A stretch of DNA of 64,000 bases from JBBRZM01 sp963813635 (GTDB lineage: Bacteria > Actinomycetota > Acidimicrobiia > IMCC26256 > JBBRZM01). Under the pieces are notes generated by a model. The model made no database searches and had not been told where the DNA came from. It saw only the letters and a program-made list of their open reading frames with translations. The DNA lies in contig CAWEZO010000010.1 in the NCBI GenBank assembly GCA_963813635.1, positions 62,001 through 126,000 on the forward strand, written 5' to 3'. The number at the start of each line of letters is the position of its first letter. Position 1 is the stretch's first letter. Below are positions 1 to 8,559 of this stretch, piece after piece. The translations under genes and the position numbers were made by a program.

Positions 1-1218
1 AAGCCGGTTGTATTTCGCCACCCGTTCGCCGCGGGCGGGTGCGCCGCTCTTGATCTGGCCACAGCCGATCGCAACGGCAAGATCGGCGATGAAGGAATCG
101 TTCGTCTCACCCGAGCGATGCGAGACCATCTGGGCGTAGCCGCCGCCGCGGCACCGGCCGATCGCATCGAGCGTCTCGGTGACCGTGCCGATCTGGTTCA
201 CCTTGATGAGCACGGCGTTGGCCACGCCCCGGCGGATGGCAGAGTCGATGATCTCAGGGTTGGTGACGAGCAGGTCGTCGCCCACGAGTTGGACCCGGTC
301 GCCGAGGCGATCGGTGAGGAGGCGCCAGCCGTCCCAGTCGTCTTCGGCGAGCCCGTCTTCGATGGACCAGACCGGGTACCGCTCGACCATCTCTGCGTAG
401 CGTTCGACGAGTTGAGCCGTGGTGAGCGCCGTGCCGCCGACGATGTACGTGCCGTCGGCCGTGTGGAAGCCGGAGGCGGCAGGGTCGAGCGCGATGGCCA
501 CTCCGTCGCGACCGGGTTCGTAGCCGGCGATCGAGATCGCTTCCACGAGGAGCGCCAACGCCGCCTCCGGAGTCGAGAGCTCGGGCGCGAACCCGCCCTC
601 GTCGCCCAGCCCGGTGCCCATACCCGCGTCGTGAAGCGCGGCGCGCAGTGCCGAGTAGATCTCGCTCCCGGCGCGCAGCGACTCCCGAAACGTCGGGGCG
701 CCGAGTGGTGCGAGCATGAACTCCTGGAACTCGAGGGCGTTCTGCGCATGCGCGCCGCCGTTGATCACGTTGAAATGCGGAACCGGAAGCCGCGGTGCGA
801 CGCCGTCGATGGCAAGCCGGCGATAGAGAGGAATATTGTCCGAGCTGCTCATTGCGCGTGCGGCGGCCATCGACACGCCAGTGGTCGAGTTGGCGCCTAG
901 GCGGCTCTTGTCGGGGTTGCCGTCAAGACGGATGAGGGTCTCGTCGATCGCGGCCAGCGAGTCGAAGCGCTGCCCGACCATCGCCTCGCGGATCTCGCCT
1001 TCCACTTTCATCACCGCGCGCTGCACGCCGGCACCGCCGTAGCGATCGAGATCGCCGTCGCGAAGCTCGACCGCTTCGCCGCTGCCGGTCGATGCCCCGG
1101 AGGGGACACCGGCCACGCCGACGACCCCGTTATCGAGCGTGAGGACGACCTCCAGGGTCGGGCGGCCGCGAGAGTCGACGATCTCGCGGCCGCCGAGATC
1201 AGTCACTTGATACGACAT
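1..1218 (-). CDS. eno: Enolase (phosphopyruvate hydratase), C-terminus cut by window edge
   Basis: Glycolytic enzyme converting 2-phosphoglycerate to phosphoenolpyruvate, cytoplasmic. The reverse strand reads without interruption for 406 codons from an ATG at 1218, preceded by a GAGGGAGGG-type ribosome site. Seen motifs are the N-terminal EIVDSRGRPTLEV, the GANSTTGVS segment, GDEGGFAPEL, the catalytic-lysine segment LIKVNQIGT, SHRSGETNDSF, and the terminal QIKSGAPARGERVAKYN. That last motif normally sits about 10 to 20 residues from the end, so only the last few codons are missing. This is the most conserved housekeeping gene in the window and it shows no frameshift. The identification is secure. 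Confidence 0.97.
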   Translation of the reverse strand, partial: MSYQVTDLGGREIVDSRGRPTLEVVLTLDNGVVGVAGVPSGASTGSGEAVELRDGDLDRYGGAGVQRAVMKVEGEIREAMVGQRFDSLAAIDETLIRLDGNPDKSRLGANSTTGVSMAAARAMSSSDNIPLYRRLAIDGVAPRLPVPHFNVINGGAHAQNALEFQEFMLAPLGAPTFRESLRAGSEIYSALRAALHDAGMGTGLGDEGGFAPELSTPEAALALLVEAISIAGYEPGRDGVAIALDPAASGFHTADGTYIVGGTALTTAQLVERYAEMVERYPVWSIEDGLAEDDWDGWRLLTDRLGDRVQLVGDDLLVTNPEIIDSAIRRGVANAVLIKVNQIGTVTETLDAIGRCRGGGYAQMVSHRSGETNDSFIADLAVAIGCGQIKSGAPARGERVAKYNRL

Positions 1219-1276
1219 GGGATACAAGCCCTCCCTCGATCACGTCACGGAACCGTGACCACCGTACGACCAGAGC

Positions 1277-1768
1277 TCATGTGCGCGTTGGCAACGTCGG
1301 GGCAGCAGGCTTGCTGTGTGTCCACTGCCTGCCGTCTGCACCGACGAGCGTGTTCGCATTGACGATGCCGTAGTAGTCGCCGTACATGCGGATGTTCTGT
1401 ATGCCCCGCTGCTGAGCGACTTGCGTTGGGGTGAAGATCGCCCGGTCTCCCGAGAAGTTCTTGAACGAGGGCACGCCCATGCAGTCGTCGCAGGCGCCGT
1501 GCGCGCTCACCACGTCCCAGGATTCGTCGAGGATCGAGCCGCCGGATTCACCCCGTTCGGATGCCTTGGTGTCGTTGCCGATTTGGAGCACCCACGTTCC
1601 ATCCTGGTGCAGCTCGAGGCGGTCATTGTCGGACGACAGGTACGTCGCGGCGTACGGCGCACGCGCAGAGTTGCGGTGTTTCTCATCGCGGTTCTGGAGC
1701 ACCGAACCGACGACAACGACAACCGCGACGAGAGACCCGATTACGATCCATTTCGTCCTTCTCGTCAT
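1277..1768 (-). CDS. Hypothetical single-pass membrane or exported protein, 163 aa
   Basis: I do not recognise a family. The protein opens with a basic stretch (MTRRTK) followed by a hydrophobic helix at about residues 7-24 rich in Val, so it is either anchored in the membrane or secreted. The remaining 135 residues are soluble, with a CDDC pair near residue 93 that could form a disulfide outside the cell, and a WVLQIGND segment reminiscent of small extracellular beta domains. It lies upstream of enolase on the same strand with 58 bases between. Codon use matches its neighbours, which supports a real gene. Confidence 0.7.
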   Translation of the reverse strand: MTRRTKWIVIGSLVAVVVVVGSVLQNRDEKHRNSARAPYAATYLSSDNDRLELHQDGTWVLQIGNDTKASERGESGGSILDESWDVVSAHGACDDCMGVPSFKNFSGDRAIFTPTQVAQQRGIQNIRMYGDYYGIVNANTLVGADGRQWTHSKPAAPTLPTRT

Positions 1769-1978
1769 CGCCGTGACTCCTGGTTCCTCTCAGCACCTCG
1801 GACTCGCGAGGCCTGCCTCATGAGGCGAGTGTGACAAGGGGATGCCCGTCCCACCAGGGCCAGAAGGCCTCGACCCTTTCGCCGGCAATAGGGACTTTCG
1901 ACCCTGGCGCGCTCGGAATCGCCGGCGTCTACTTGGGTTGCGGCGCTTTTACGCGCAGATCGAATGGGAGGTGGGGAC

Positions 1979-2818
1979 ATGACAACAATGACCCCTGCCC
2001 CGGCGGGCTGGTATGCCGACCCGATGGGGCACCACGAGTTTCGGTACTGGGATTCGGTCCGTTGGACCGACCGCGTTTCGGACCATGGCATTACCGCATC
2101 CGAGGTCTTCGGTGCGGCGCCGACAATGCCGAGCCCGACCCAGGCTGCCGTTGTCCCACCGGCGCCGGTAGCTGCCGTTGTCCCACCAACGCCGGTAGCT
2201 GCTCGGTCGGACACGCCCCCCATGGCACCGCCACCGGCCGGTGACACACGCGCCATCGCCGTCCCCACGAACGGTTGGCTCTACTGGGGGGGCCAGATGG
2301 TGTTGCTCCTCGGCATCGTGGGCTATGTGTTGATCGCCACTGTGGGCTGGGGCTTCTCGTTGGCTGCCTCCGGCACTGGCAATCCGCCCATCTACCTCGG
2401 GAGCCGGAGTGTCGGCCTCCTCACCGAGTACTACGTGCCCGGTGTGCTGCTCGCATTGCTGCCCTGGTTGGTCGTCGGCTTCCTCCCCCGCGTGGACCGC
2501 AAGTTCCGTAACCGGCACTCCCGTGAAACCCTCACCGCGGAGCTTGGCCTGCGCTCCTGGAGGGTGACGACCGCGTACAAGGGACGGAGCTACCGCTGGC
2601 GCGCGATCGTCGCCACCGTCCTGGCGGCGCTCGCCGTGGTTGCGCCGATCGCTGCTGCGACGGCGGCCTCCTCGGCAGGATTCACGCTGGCGCCTGTGGC
2701 ATCTGTGCTGATCATCGCCGGAGCGCTGGCGCTCGTGGGCACCGTGATGATGCTCTTCACTCCGTACCGGCGGGTACGCGTTGACAGCGAGGGCCGAGTC
2801 GTCGACGCGGCTGCCTGA
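1979..2818 (+). CDS. DUF2510-domain membrane protein
   Basis: The N-terminus carries the DUF2510 signature GWYADP followed by RYWDSVRWTD, a short Trp-rich module common at the cytoplasmic end of actinobacterial membrane proteins. A Pro/Ala linker follows in which the unit VVPPxPVAA occurs twice, and then about four hydrophobic helices. A short basic loop (PRVDRKFRNRHSR) lies between helices two and three. I place the start at the ATG at 1979, because the GGGAGGTGGGG ribosome site sits just before it; an earlier ATG at 1964 lies within or before that site. The function is unknown. Confidence 0.8.
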   Translation: MTTMTPAPAGWYADPMGHHEFRYWDSVRWTDRVSDHGITASEVFGAAPTMPSPTQAAVVPPAPVAAVVPPTPVAARSDTPPMAPPPAGDTRAIAVPTNGWLYWGGQMVLLLGIVGYVLIATVGWGFSLAASGTGNPPIYLGSRSVGLLTEYYVPGVLLALLPWLVVGFLPRVDRKFRNRHSRETLTAELGLRSWRVTTAYKGRSYRWRAIVATVLAALAVVAPIAAATAASSAGFTLAPVASVLIIAGALALVGTVMMLFTPYRRVRVDSEGRVVDAAA

Positions 2819-2831
2819 CGGCCAAACGCTT

Positions 2832-3222
2832 ATGGGAGTCGACGTGATCGCGGCCCGCACACCGGGACGCGACCGCGACTCCGACCAGTTCCACGACTTG
2901 ACCGAGGACGATCTCGACGCGTTCTGCCGCGCCGAGATCGACATGCATCAACTCGCCGGCCCCGGGACCTTCTGGGGGTGGGAGCGGTGGGGTGCGCGAG
3001 GTGTGTCCCGGTGAGATCTCCGACCCGGAGTGGTCCGATGTGGGCCTCGAGTGGGTGCCTCCCGACACGGTGCGCGACATCGCCGTCGCACTCGAGCAGT
3101 GCGACGCGAGTGAGCTCCTCCGTACCGCCGATCTGTCGGGCACCATCGACGCAGCGGTGGTCGACGCCCTACGGAGGTTCTTTCGTGTGTGCGCTGACCG
3201 CGGACTTGGCCTCATCTACTGA
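2832..3222 (+). CDS. DUF1877-like hypothetical protein, frameshifted
   Basis: Two adjoining reading frames together give one protein of about 130 residues. The first part runs from ATG 2832 (MGVDVIAART) to GTFWGWERWG and stops at 3014. The second part, in another frame from about 2985, reads VREVCPGEISDPEW, then VPPDTVRDIAVALEQC, and ends in a FFRVCADRGLGLIY tail. The order of a short opener, a GEIS segment, a V..IA.AL helix and a final helix resembles YfbM/DUF1877 proteins, whose function is unknown. One base gained or lost near 2985 would restore the frame. Family assignment is tentative. Confidence 0.45.
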
Positions 3223-3293
3223 AATTGAGGCCTGACCCGGGCTCCCGGTGCATCTGGCGCCCGATGCCGGGCGCGGAAGCCGCTGCGTTCACC

Positions 3294-4169
3294 TCACCGG
3301 AACAGCAACGCGGCGCCGGCGCTGATGCCGGCTCCCGCTGCCACGACCAGAACCCACTCACGACCCGGGGCAGGCGCGCGGGAGGTCACGTCGGCCATCG
3401 CCGCGATCAGGCCCGCCGTGTGAAATCGCGGTGTGGGTCGCGGGCGGACGAAACGGTCGGGCGCGACTCCGATGTGTGGCACCAGCTCGTCGATGAACGC
3501 CGCGTCGAACGGTGCCGCCGCGACGGCGGCGACGTCGTCGTGGCGCAACCCGTGCTCGTCCAGCAGTTCCGCGGCGACCGTGCCCGCGGACGCGGCCGCC
3601 TCGGCTGCGAACGCGTCGTCCTCACGCACCAGGAGTCGGTTGCGACCGTGCTCGAGCTGCACGACAGCGCGACGCCGAGCGGGCGCGTCGGCGACTGTCA
3701 TCCACCGGAAGCCGGCGAGACCGCCATCACCGGGGTCCCAGCCGCACACCAGCGCCGCTCCCACCGGGTCATACGGAAAGTCGGGGGCCATACCGCGTCC
3801 GGGGTTCGCGTCGCCCGCGACGATGACCGCTCGGCGGATGGTGCCGGCACGCAGGAATCCGGCGGCGATCTGCAACGCGCTGAGCACGCCGGCGGAACCG
3901 TTGGCAACGTCGAACGAGAACGTGCCGTGCCCCTCGCCGTGCGGGTCCTCGGGGTTGACGCCCGCGTCCTTCTGGATCAGCGCGGCCAGTGCCGGCTCAC
4001 CCATCATCCGGTCGTGGAAGATGCCGGCGTTCACCAGCAGGTCCACGTCGGCGGGCTCGATCGCGGCGGCGGCCAACGCGTCCCGCACGGCCTGGTCGGC
4101 GAGCTTGAGGGCGCTGTGGTGCAGGCGGTTGCCGGCGACCACTGCGACCGAGTCAATCGTCGTTGCCAT
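3294..4169 (-). CDS. FabH/thiolase-fold protein lacking the catalytic triad (partner of the next gene)
   Basis: A 291-residue protein of the 3-oxoacyl-ACP synthase III fold. The nucleophile segment that usually reads N-A-C-A-G is NGSAG here, with Ser92 in the cysteine position. The usual PHQ histidine segment reads AAPFDA, and the Asn segment is replaced by FHTAGL. It therefore cannot run the normal Claisen chemistry. It lies 80 bases downstream of an intact homologue on the same strand, an arrangement like PqsB/PqsC, where a dead subunit pairs with an active one. A structural partner or substrate-binding subunit is the natural inference. The ATG at 4169 is followed by TTIDSVAVVAG. Confidence 0.8.
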   Translation of the reverse strand: MATTIDSVAVVAGNRLHHSALKLADQAVRDALAAAAIEPADVDLLVNAGIFHDRMMGEPALAALIQKDAGVNPEDPHGEGHGTFSFDVANGSAGVLSALQIAAGFLRAGTIRRAVIVAGDANPGRGMAPDFPYDPVGAALVCGWDPGDGGLAGFRWMTVADAPARRRAVVQLEHGRNRLLVREDDAFAAEAAASAGTVAAELLDEHGLRHDDVAAVAAAPFDAAFIDELVPHIGVAPDRFVRPRPTPRFHTAGLIAAMADVTSRAPAPGREWVLVVAAGAGISAGAALLFR

Positions 4170-4249
4170 GGTTCCCCGTCCCCTGATTCGCCGCGATCAG
4201 CATCTCCTGAACTCGCCGCACCCGCTCACACGCGGAGCGAACCGGCCCA

Positions 4250-5374
4250 TCAGTCGTTGGAGGTGAGCGCTTCCGCCCCCGCTGACCGCAACGGCTCCGC
4301 TAACGCCTCGTCCACGGTGAACAGCACGACACCGAACTCGATGCCCGACGCCAACGCGAGCAGAGCGAAGCGGTCCCCGACGCACGGGCGACCGGCGCGC
4401 AACTCCTCGACGAGCGCGACGATGTGTGTCGTCGATGCCGTGTTGCCGTAGCGGTCGACTGTCACGACGGCGGGCTCGCGGGGCGCACCCCCGAGTGCCT
4501 CGCCAAGCGCGGCCATACCCTTGCGGATCGCGCGCGCGGACGTCTGGTGCGGGATGACCCAGTCGATGTCGCCGATCTCGAGGCGGCTCGAATCGAGCGC
4601 CTCGCGCAGCACGCCGGGGAGGTCGGCGATCGCCGCGTCCTGCAGCGCCCTGGACTGGGTGAACATGCGGTGGCCCGGATCGTGCCGTGCCGGGTAGGCC
4701 AGGCAGAGCCGACTGTGCTCTGAGATCGTGGTGAAGCCGGCGAAGGTGATGCCCGCCTCGCCGTGCTCGGCGCGCTCCACCAGCGCGGCGCCGCCGGCAT
4801 CGCCCAAGGTCAGTGAGGCCAGCTCGCGGCTGGCGATCGTATGCATGTGGCCGGCCGCGTTGCGGCCGAGCTGAGAGATGTACTCGCCGCTCACGACAAG
4901 CGCGTTGCGGGCGGCGCCACGCCGCACCCAGTTGTTGGCCACAAAGACGCCGGTGAGTGTGCCCGCACACGCATTGGCGACATCGATCGGCACGGCGTGC
5001 GTCGCGCCGATCGCCGACGCGACCGCGACGCTCATCGGCGGCTCGAGCCAGTACGAGAGGCCGTCTCGGTATTTCGTGATGCTGCAGCTGATCACCAGGT
5101 CGATGTCCGCGGGGTCGCCGTCCCACCTCGAGAGGCAATCTTGTGCCGCGTCGACCGCGAGCGTGAAGGAGTCCTCCTCGCCCGTCGCCACGCGGCGCTC
5201 GTGGACGCCGGTGAGCCGCTCGAGATCGACATGGGTCTTGTGCCGGGTCGACGCCATGAGCTCCGACGTCGTGAGATGGGTCTGCGGCAGCGACCGCCCG
5301 ACGCTGGCGAATCGAGCGACATGCGGGGCGCGCTCCGCATCGGCGCCGTGTTCCTTCATGAGCCAGTTCGCCAT
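4250..5374 (-). CDS. FabH-like 3-oxoacyl-ACP (or acyl-CoA) synthase III with intact Cys-His-Asn triad
   Basis: A condensing enzyme of the KAS III family, 374 residues against about 320-340 for FabH. The triad is visible: Cys136 in DVANACAGT, His276 in VIPHQTS and Asn311 in DRYGNTAS. FabH proper uses acetyl-CoA and malonyl-ACP; divergent members make alkylquinolones, olefins or polyketide starters. The product here is unknown, but the companion triad-less gene immediately downstream suggests a heteromeric enzyme. The C-terminal 40 residues, ending LRSAGAEALTSND, extend beyond the usual fold. The start may be this ATG or MKEHG five codons later. Divergent from the AhpD-like gene at 5555 across 180 bases that must hold both promoters. 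Confidence 0.88.
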   Translation of the reverse strand: MANWLMKEHGADAERAPHVARFASVGRSLPQTHLTTSELMASTRHKTHVDLERLTGVHERRVATGEEDSFTLAVDAAQDCLSRWDGDPADIDLVISCSITKYRDGLSYWLEPPMSVAVASAIGATHAVPIDVANACAGTLTGVFVANNWVRRGAARNALVVSGEYISQLGRNAAGHMHTIASRELASLTLGDAGGAALVERAEHGEAGITFAGFTTISEHSRLCLAYPARHDPGHRMFTQSRALQDAAIADLPGVLREALDSSRLEIGDIDWVIPHQTSARAIRKGMAALGEALGGAPREPAVVTVDRYGNTASTTHIVALVEELRAGRPCVGDRFALLALASGIEFGVVLFTVDEALAEPLRSAGAEALTSND

Positions 5375-5554
5375 CGCAGGCTCCGATCGTGCGAGTCGCT
5401 CGTCACTTCGACACTGCGCCTCGCGCCCGGGGTCGGCAAGGGTCGAACGACCCGGCTACGGGGGGCCTTCCCGCGTAGCGTGGGGAGGAACGACGATGAG
5501 AGCGTGACTTCCGCCTCTGGCGCGCACCGAAGCCTACCGCGACCATGAGAAGCT

Positions 5555-6223
5555 ATGGATACGGACAGCGACAGCGATATCGGCACCGAAGCGGAGCTCG
5601 AGGTGCGCATACAACCGGGCGCGCCAGGCGCGCTCGGCCCGCTCGGGCGCGTCGCGGCGTGGATTGGTGGGCGGGCGACCCACGGCGATCCGCCACGCGT
5701 GCTGACCACGCTGGCCCGCCACCGCAGGCTGTTCCGCCGCTGGCTCCCGTTCGGGGCCGGCCTGCTCCGCGGCACCGAGCTGCCGCGCGAGGACGTCGAG
5801 CTGGTGATCCTTCGCACCGCGTGGAACTGCGCGTCCTGGTACGAGTGGGCCCAGCACGTCGCGCTGGCGGCCGCCGCCGGCCTGGACCCGAGCACGCCGG
5901 TTCGGGTGATGGAAGGCGCGGGCGCCGATGGGTGGAGCCCGCGCCAGCGCGCGCTCTTGCTCGGCACCGACGAGCTGCACGCGCACCAGGTCATCAGCGA
6001 CGGCACATGGAAGGTGCTCGCCGAAGAGCTCGGCGAGCTGGAGCTGCTGGAGCTGTGCTTCGTGGTCGGCCACTACGAGATGTTGGCGATGGCCCTCAAC
6101 AGCCTGGGCGTCGAGCCCGAGCCGACGACCCTCGACCGCCTCGAAGCCCACCCCGCCGCAGCCGCCAACACCCTCCGCCAAACCCTCGCGGCTCGCCGCC
6201 GTGACACCTCGTCACACGGTTGA
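5555..6223 (+). CDS. Carboxymuconolactone decarboxylase / AhpD-like protein
   Basis: An all-helical protein of 222 residues. The family core is visible as LVILRTAWNCASWYEWAQH followed by an Ala-rich helix. AhpD proper has CxxC; here only one Cys of that pair is present (NCASW), as in many members of unknown activity linked to aromatic or lipid catabolism. The N-terminal 25 residues are acidic and probably disordered. A GAGAAG stretch precedes the ATG. It ends 18 bases before the convergent stop of the SDR gene. Confidence 0.8.
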   Translation: MDTDSDSDIGTEAELEVRIQPGAPGALGPLGRVAAWIGGRATHGDPPRVLTTLARHRRLFRRWLPFGAGLLRGTELPREDVELVILRTAWNCASWYEWAQHVALAAAAGLDPSTPVRVMEGAGADGWSPRQRALLLGTDELHAHQVISDGTWKVLAEELGELELLELCFVVGHYEMLAMALNSLGVEPEPTTLDRLEAHPAAAANTLRQTLAARRRDTSSHG

Positions 6224-6241
6224 TCGCGACCGGGTCAACAG

Positions 6242-7030
6242 CTAGAGGTCAGGCAGACCGAGGTCGAGGTTGGGCTGATCGAGCCCGCCGTCGACCTCCA
6301 GCACCTTGCCCGTCACGTACGCCGAAGCGGGTGACGCGAGGTAGAGAACAGCGGCGGCGACATCTTCGGCTTCGCCGATGCTGTGCAACGGCGTGGCGTC
6401 CTCCATCGCGGTGCGAATCTCATCGTCCTGCACGACGAACTCCAACGCCGACGTCGCCACCGAGCCGACGGCGATGGCGTTGACGCGGATCCGCGGCGCG
6501 AGGTCACGCGCGGCGAGGCGCGTGTAGTGCGCGAGCGCGGCCTTCGCCGCGCCGTACGCCAGATATCCCCGCCCGCTCACGCGTCCCATGACCGAGGAGA
6601 TGTTGACGACCGTCCCGCCTCCACCCTCGAGCATGAGCGGCACCGCGGCGCGACACAGCGCATGTGCGGTCGCGACGTTGAAGTGGAACGCGTCCTCCAT
6701 GTACTCCGTCGTCGTATCGAGAAACGCGTTGGGAATGGTGCCGCCGACGTTGTTGATGACGACGTCGAGCCGGCCGAATGTCTCGTGCGCCGCGGTCGCG
6801 AGCCGGGCGACGTTGTCGAGGTCGGACAGATCAGCCGGTACGACCAGCGCCCGGCGTCCGGCGATCTCGATCTGGGCCGCCACGTCGTCGAGTTGCGAGG
6901 CCGTGCGCGACGACACGACCACGTCGGCGCCCGCCTCGGCGAGCGCGACGGCGCTGGCTGCCCCGATCCCCCGACCCGCGCCGGTCACGACCGCGACGCG
7001 GTCGGTGAGCAGGAATCGCTCGAGGATCAT
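6242..7030 (-). CDS. Short-chain dehydrogenase/reductase
   Basis: Classical SDR of 262 residues. The cofactor motif TGAGRGIG sits near residue 16, the NNVGG segment follows, and the catalytic elements are the Ser in NISSVMG and the Tyr/Lys of YLAYGAAKAAL. The end motif YVTGKVLEVDGGLDQP is the usual C-terminal signature. I chose the ATG at 7030 because GAGAGGGGAA lies just upstream and the protein then begins MILERFLLTDRVAVVTG; translation could extend to 7186 but that stretch looks non-coding. The substrate is not predictable. Divergent from the thioesterase gene at 7215. Confidence 0.92.
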   Translation of the reverse strand: MILERFLLTDRVAVVTGAGRGIGAASAVALAEAGADVVVSSRTASQLDDVAAQIEIAGRRALVVPADLSDLDNVARLATAAHETFGRLDVVINNVGGTIPNAFLDTTTEYMEDAFHFNVATAHALCRAAVPLMLEGGGGTVVNISSVMGRVSGRGYLAYGAAKAALAHYTRLAARDLAPRIRVNAIAVGSVATSALEFVVQDDEIRTAMEDATPLHSIGEAEDVAAAVLYLASPASAYVTGKVLEVDGGLDQPNLDLGLPDL

Positions 7031-7214
7031 CGCTTCCCCTCTCGCGGGGCCGGCCTGCGGGCCACAGGGAGCCGCATCACCATCGAATGTTCTCCTTCTC
7101 CGGCACGATCTACGAGCACCGCCACTGAGATCAGTCAGAACAGTACGCCGGTGGTGCGGGCCTGGCCGCGTCTCGGACCGGCTCACGTCGCACCCGATCT
7201 GACATCATGAGCGG

Positions 7215-7703
7215 GTGACGACCGCGTTCCAGGACCAGATGACCGACAACTACTGCTGGGGGTGCGGCGCCGACAACCCGGCCGGCCTGCAGCTGAAGAG
7301 CTACTGGGACGGCGAGGTGGCGGTCGCCAACGCGAAAGCGAGCCCGGAGCACGCGGCGGGCCCGCGCCATCTGGTGAATGGAGGCATCATCGCGACCCTG
7401 CTCGACTGCCACGGGGTGTGTACGGCGGTCGCCGATGCCTACCGGCAAGACGGTCGGGAGATCGGAAGCAAGCCGGAGATCTGGTTCGCAACCGCATCGA
7501 TGAGCATCGAGTACTTGCGGCCGACAGCCCTGACCGACGAGCTCTTCCTTCGCGCAACCGTCGTGCAACGACAAGATCGACGCACGACCGTCGACTGCGT
7601 GCTGGAAGCAGGAGGCAAGGAGCGGGCACGGGCTCGTGTCGAAGCAGCGCGTGTGCCTGACACGTGGAAACACGGAACAGTCGCCGGCGCCGAGCGGGCC
7701 TAG
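7215..7703 (+). CDS. PaaI-family hotdog-fold acyl-CoA thioesterase
   Basis: A 162-residue hotdog protein that starts at a GTG. The opening DNYCWGCGADNPAGLQLKSY is the Cys-rich signature of one actinobacterial thioesterase subgroup. HLVNGGIIATLLDCHG matches the helix of the fold with its catalytic Asp/Glu region. The hotdog strand follows as IEYLRPTAL. It probably hydrolyses acyl-CoA or aromatic-CoA thioesters. The next gene, an alpha/beta hydrolase, begins two bases after this stop codon, so the two are co-transcribed and probably translationally coupled. Confidence 0.9.
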   Translation: MTTAFQDQMTDNYCWGCGADNPAGLQLKSYWDGEVAVANAKASPEHAAGPRHLVNGGIIATLLDCHGVCTAVADAYRQDGREIGSKPEIWFATASMSIEYLRPTALTDELFLRATVVQRQDRRTTVDCVLEAGGKERARARVEAARVPDTWKHGTVAGAERA

Positions 7704-7705
7704 CT

Positions 7706-8506
7706 TTGCCGACCGTCATCCGAGACGACCTGATCCTCTACTACGCAGAGCGGGGCGACCCGACGGGCCCCCCGGTTGTGCTGATGCACGGTCTGACCAT
7801 GTCGTCGCGGACGATGGAGCGCCTCGCGGCCTCGCTCAACGACCACCGGGTCCTCCTGCTCGACCTCCATGGCCACGGCAAGTCGACCAGCCCTCGCGAA
7901 CCCGAGCGCTACCTCATCGCGGAGTTCGCCGAGGATGTCGTCGCGCTGCTCGACCACCTCGAGATCGAAAAGGCCGTCATCGGCGGACTGTCGCTCGGTG
8001 CCAACGTCTCCTACGAGGTCGCGCTCCGCAATCCCGAGCGCGTGCGGGCCCTCGTGCTCGAGATGCCGGTGTTCGCCCGCGGCCTGACGACGGGACGGAT
8101 CCTCTTCACCACAATGGCGACGGTCTTCACCGGGCTCTACCCGGTGCTGACGCCTTGGCATCGAGTCATCCGGCGGCTCCCGGTGTCGGGTCGCGCGCAC
8201 GAGCTCGCGTTCGCCCGCGACTTCCTGACCACAGACCACCTCGCCCAGGCCGCGGTCATGCGGGGTATGTCGCGCGAAGACGCGCCACCCAAGGATCCCG
8301 CCACGCTGTCACGGTTGACGATGCCGATCCTCGTGACGACTCACGCCTACGACCCACTCCACTCGAAGGACGACGCCGCCGAGCTGCTGGCCGGCTTGTC
8401 CGACGCCCACCGCATCGATTTTCGGTCGATACTCGACTTCGGCCTGCGCCACGGAGAGATCAACAGTGCGGTCGGTGCGTTCCTTCGCGGCCTTCCGCCC
8501 GCATGA
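7706..8506 (+). CDS. Alpha/beta hydrolase
   Basis: A serine hydrolase of about 266 residues. The oxyanion-hole motif LMHGLTMSS comes first, the nucleophile elbow is GGLSLGAN, a cap with hydrophobic helices follows (TTMATVFTGLYPVLTPWH), and the catalytic His lies in LRHGEIN near the end. I favour the TTG at 7706, two bases after the thioesterase stop, because it begins LPTVIRDDLILYY, the usual first strand. A GTG or ATG further upstream would overlap the previous gene by 40 bases. The last 30 codons recur twice further on in the window (see the repeat entries). Confidence 0.88.
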   Translation: MPTVIRDDLILYYAERGDPTGPPVVLMHGLTMSSRTMERLAASLNDHRVLLLDLHGHGKSTSPREPERYLIAEFAEDVVALLDHLEIEKAVIGGLSLGANVSYEVALRNPERVRALVLEMPVFARGLTTGRILFTTMATVFTGLYPVLTPWHRVIRRLPVSGRAHELAFARDFLTTDHLAQAAVMRGMSREDAPPKDPATLSRLTMPILVTTHAYDPLHSKDDAAELLAGLSDAHRIDFRSILDFGLRHGEINSAVGAFLRGLPPA

Positions 8507-8516
8507 GTCGCGGGAC
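8418..8516 (+). repeat. Hydrolase-tail repeat, copy A (source gene end)
   Basis: The final 30 codons of the alpha/beta hydrolase and about 10 bases beyond. The same stretch, starting at TCGATACTCGACTTC, recurs at 11453-11545, and its last 40 bases recur at 12475-12519. Confidence 0.85.
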
Positions 8517-8559
8517 GTAACGTCGACTGATAGCTCGGAACCGACACGGCGCATTTCGG

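Noticed and set aside
118..900. Long forward open frame inside the enolase gene
   Set aside because: The reverse strand carries all enolase motifs in one frame; the forward frame is the complement of GC-rich codons.
3225..4451. 408-codon forward frame over the FabH-like gene
   Set aside because: No domain is recognisable, and it lies opposite a protein with clear thiolase-fold motifs.
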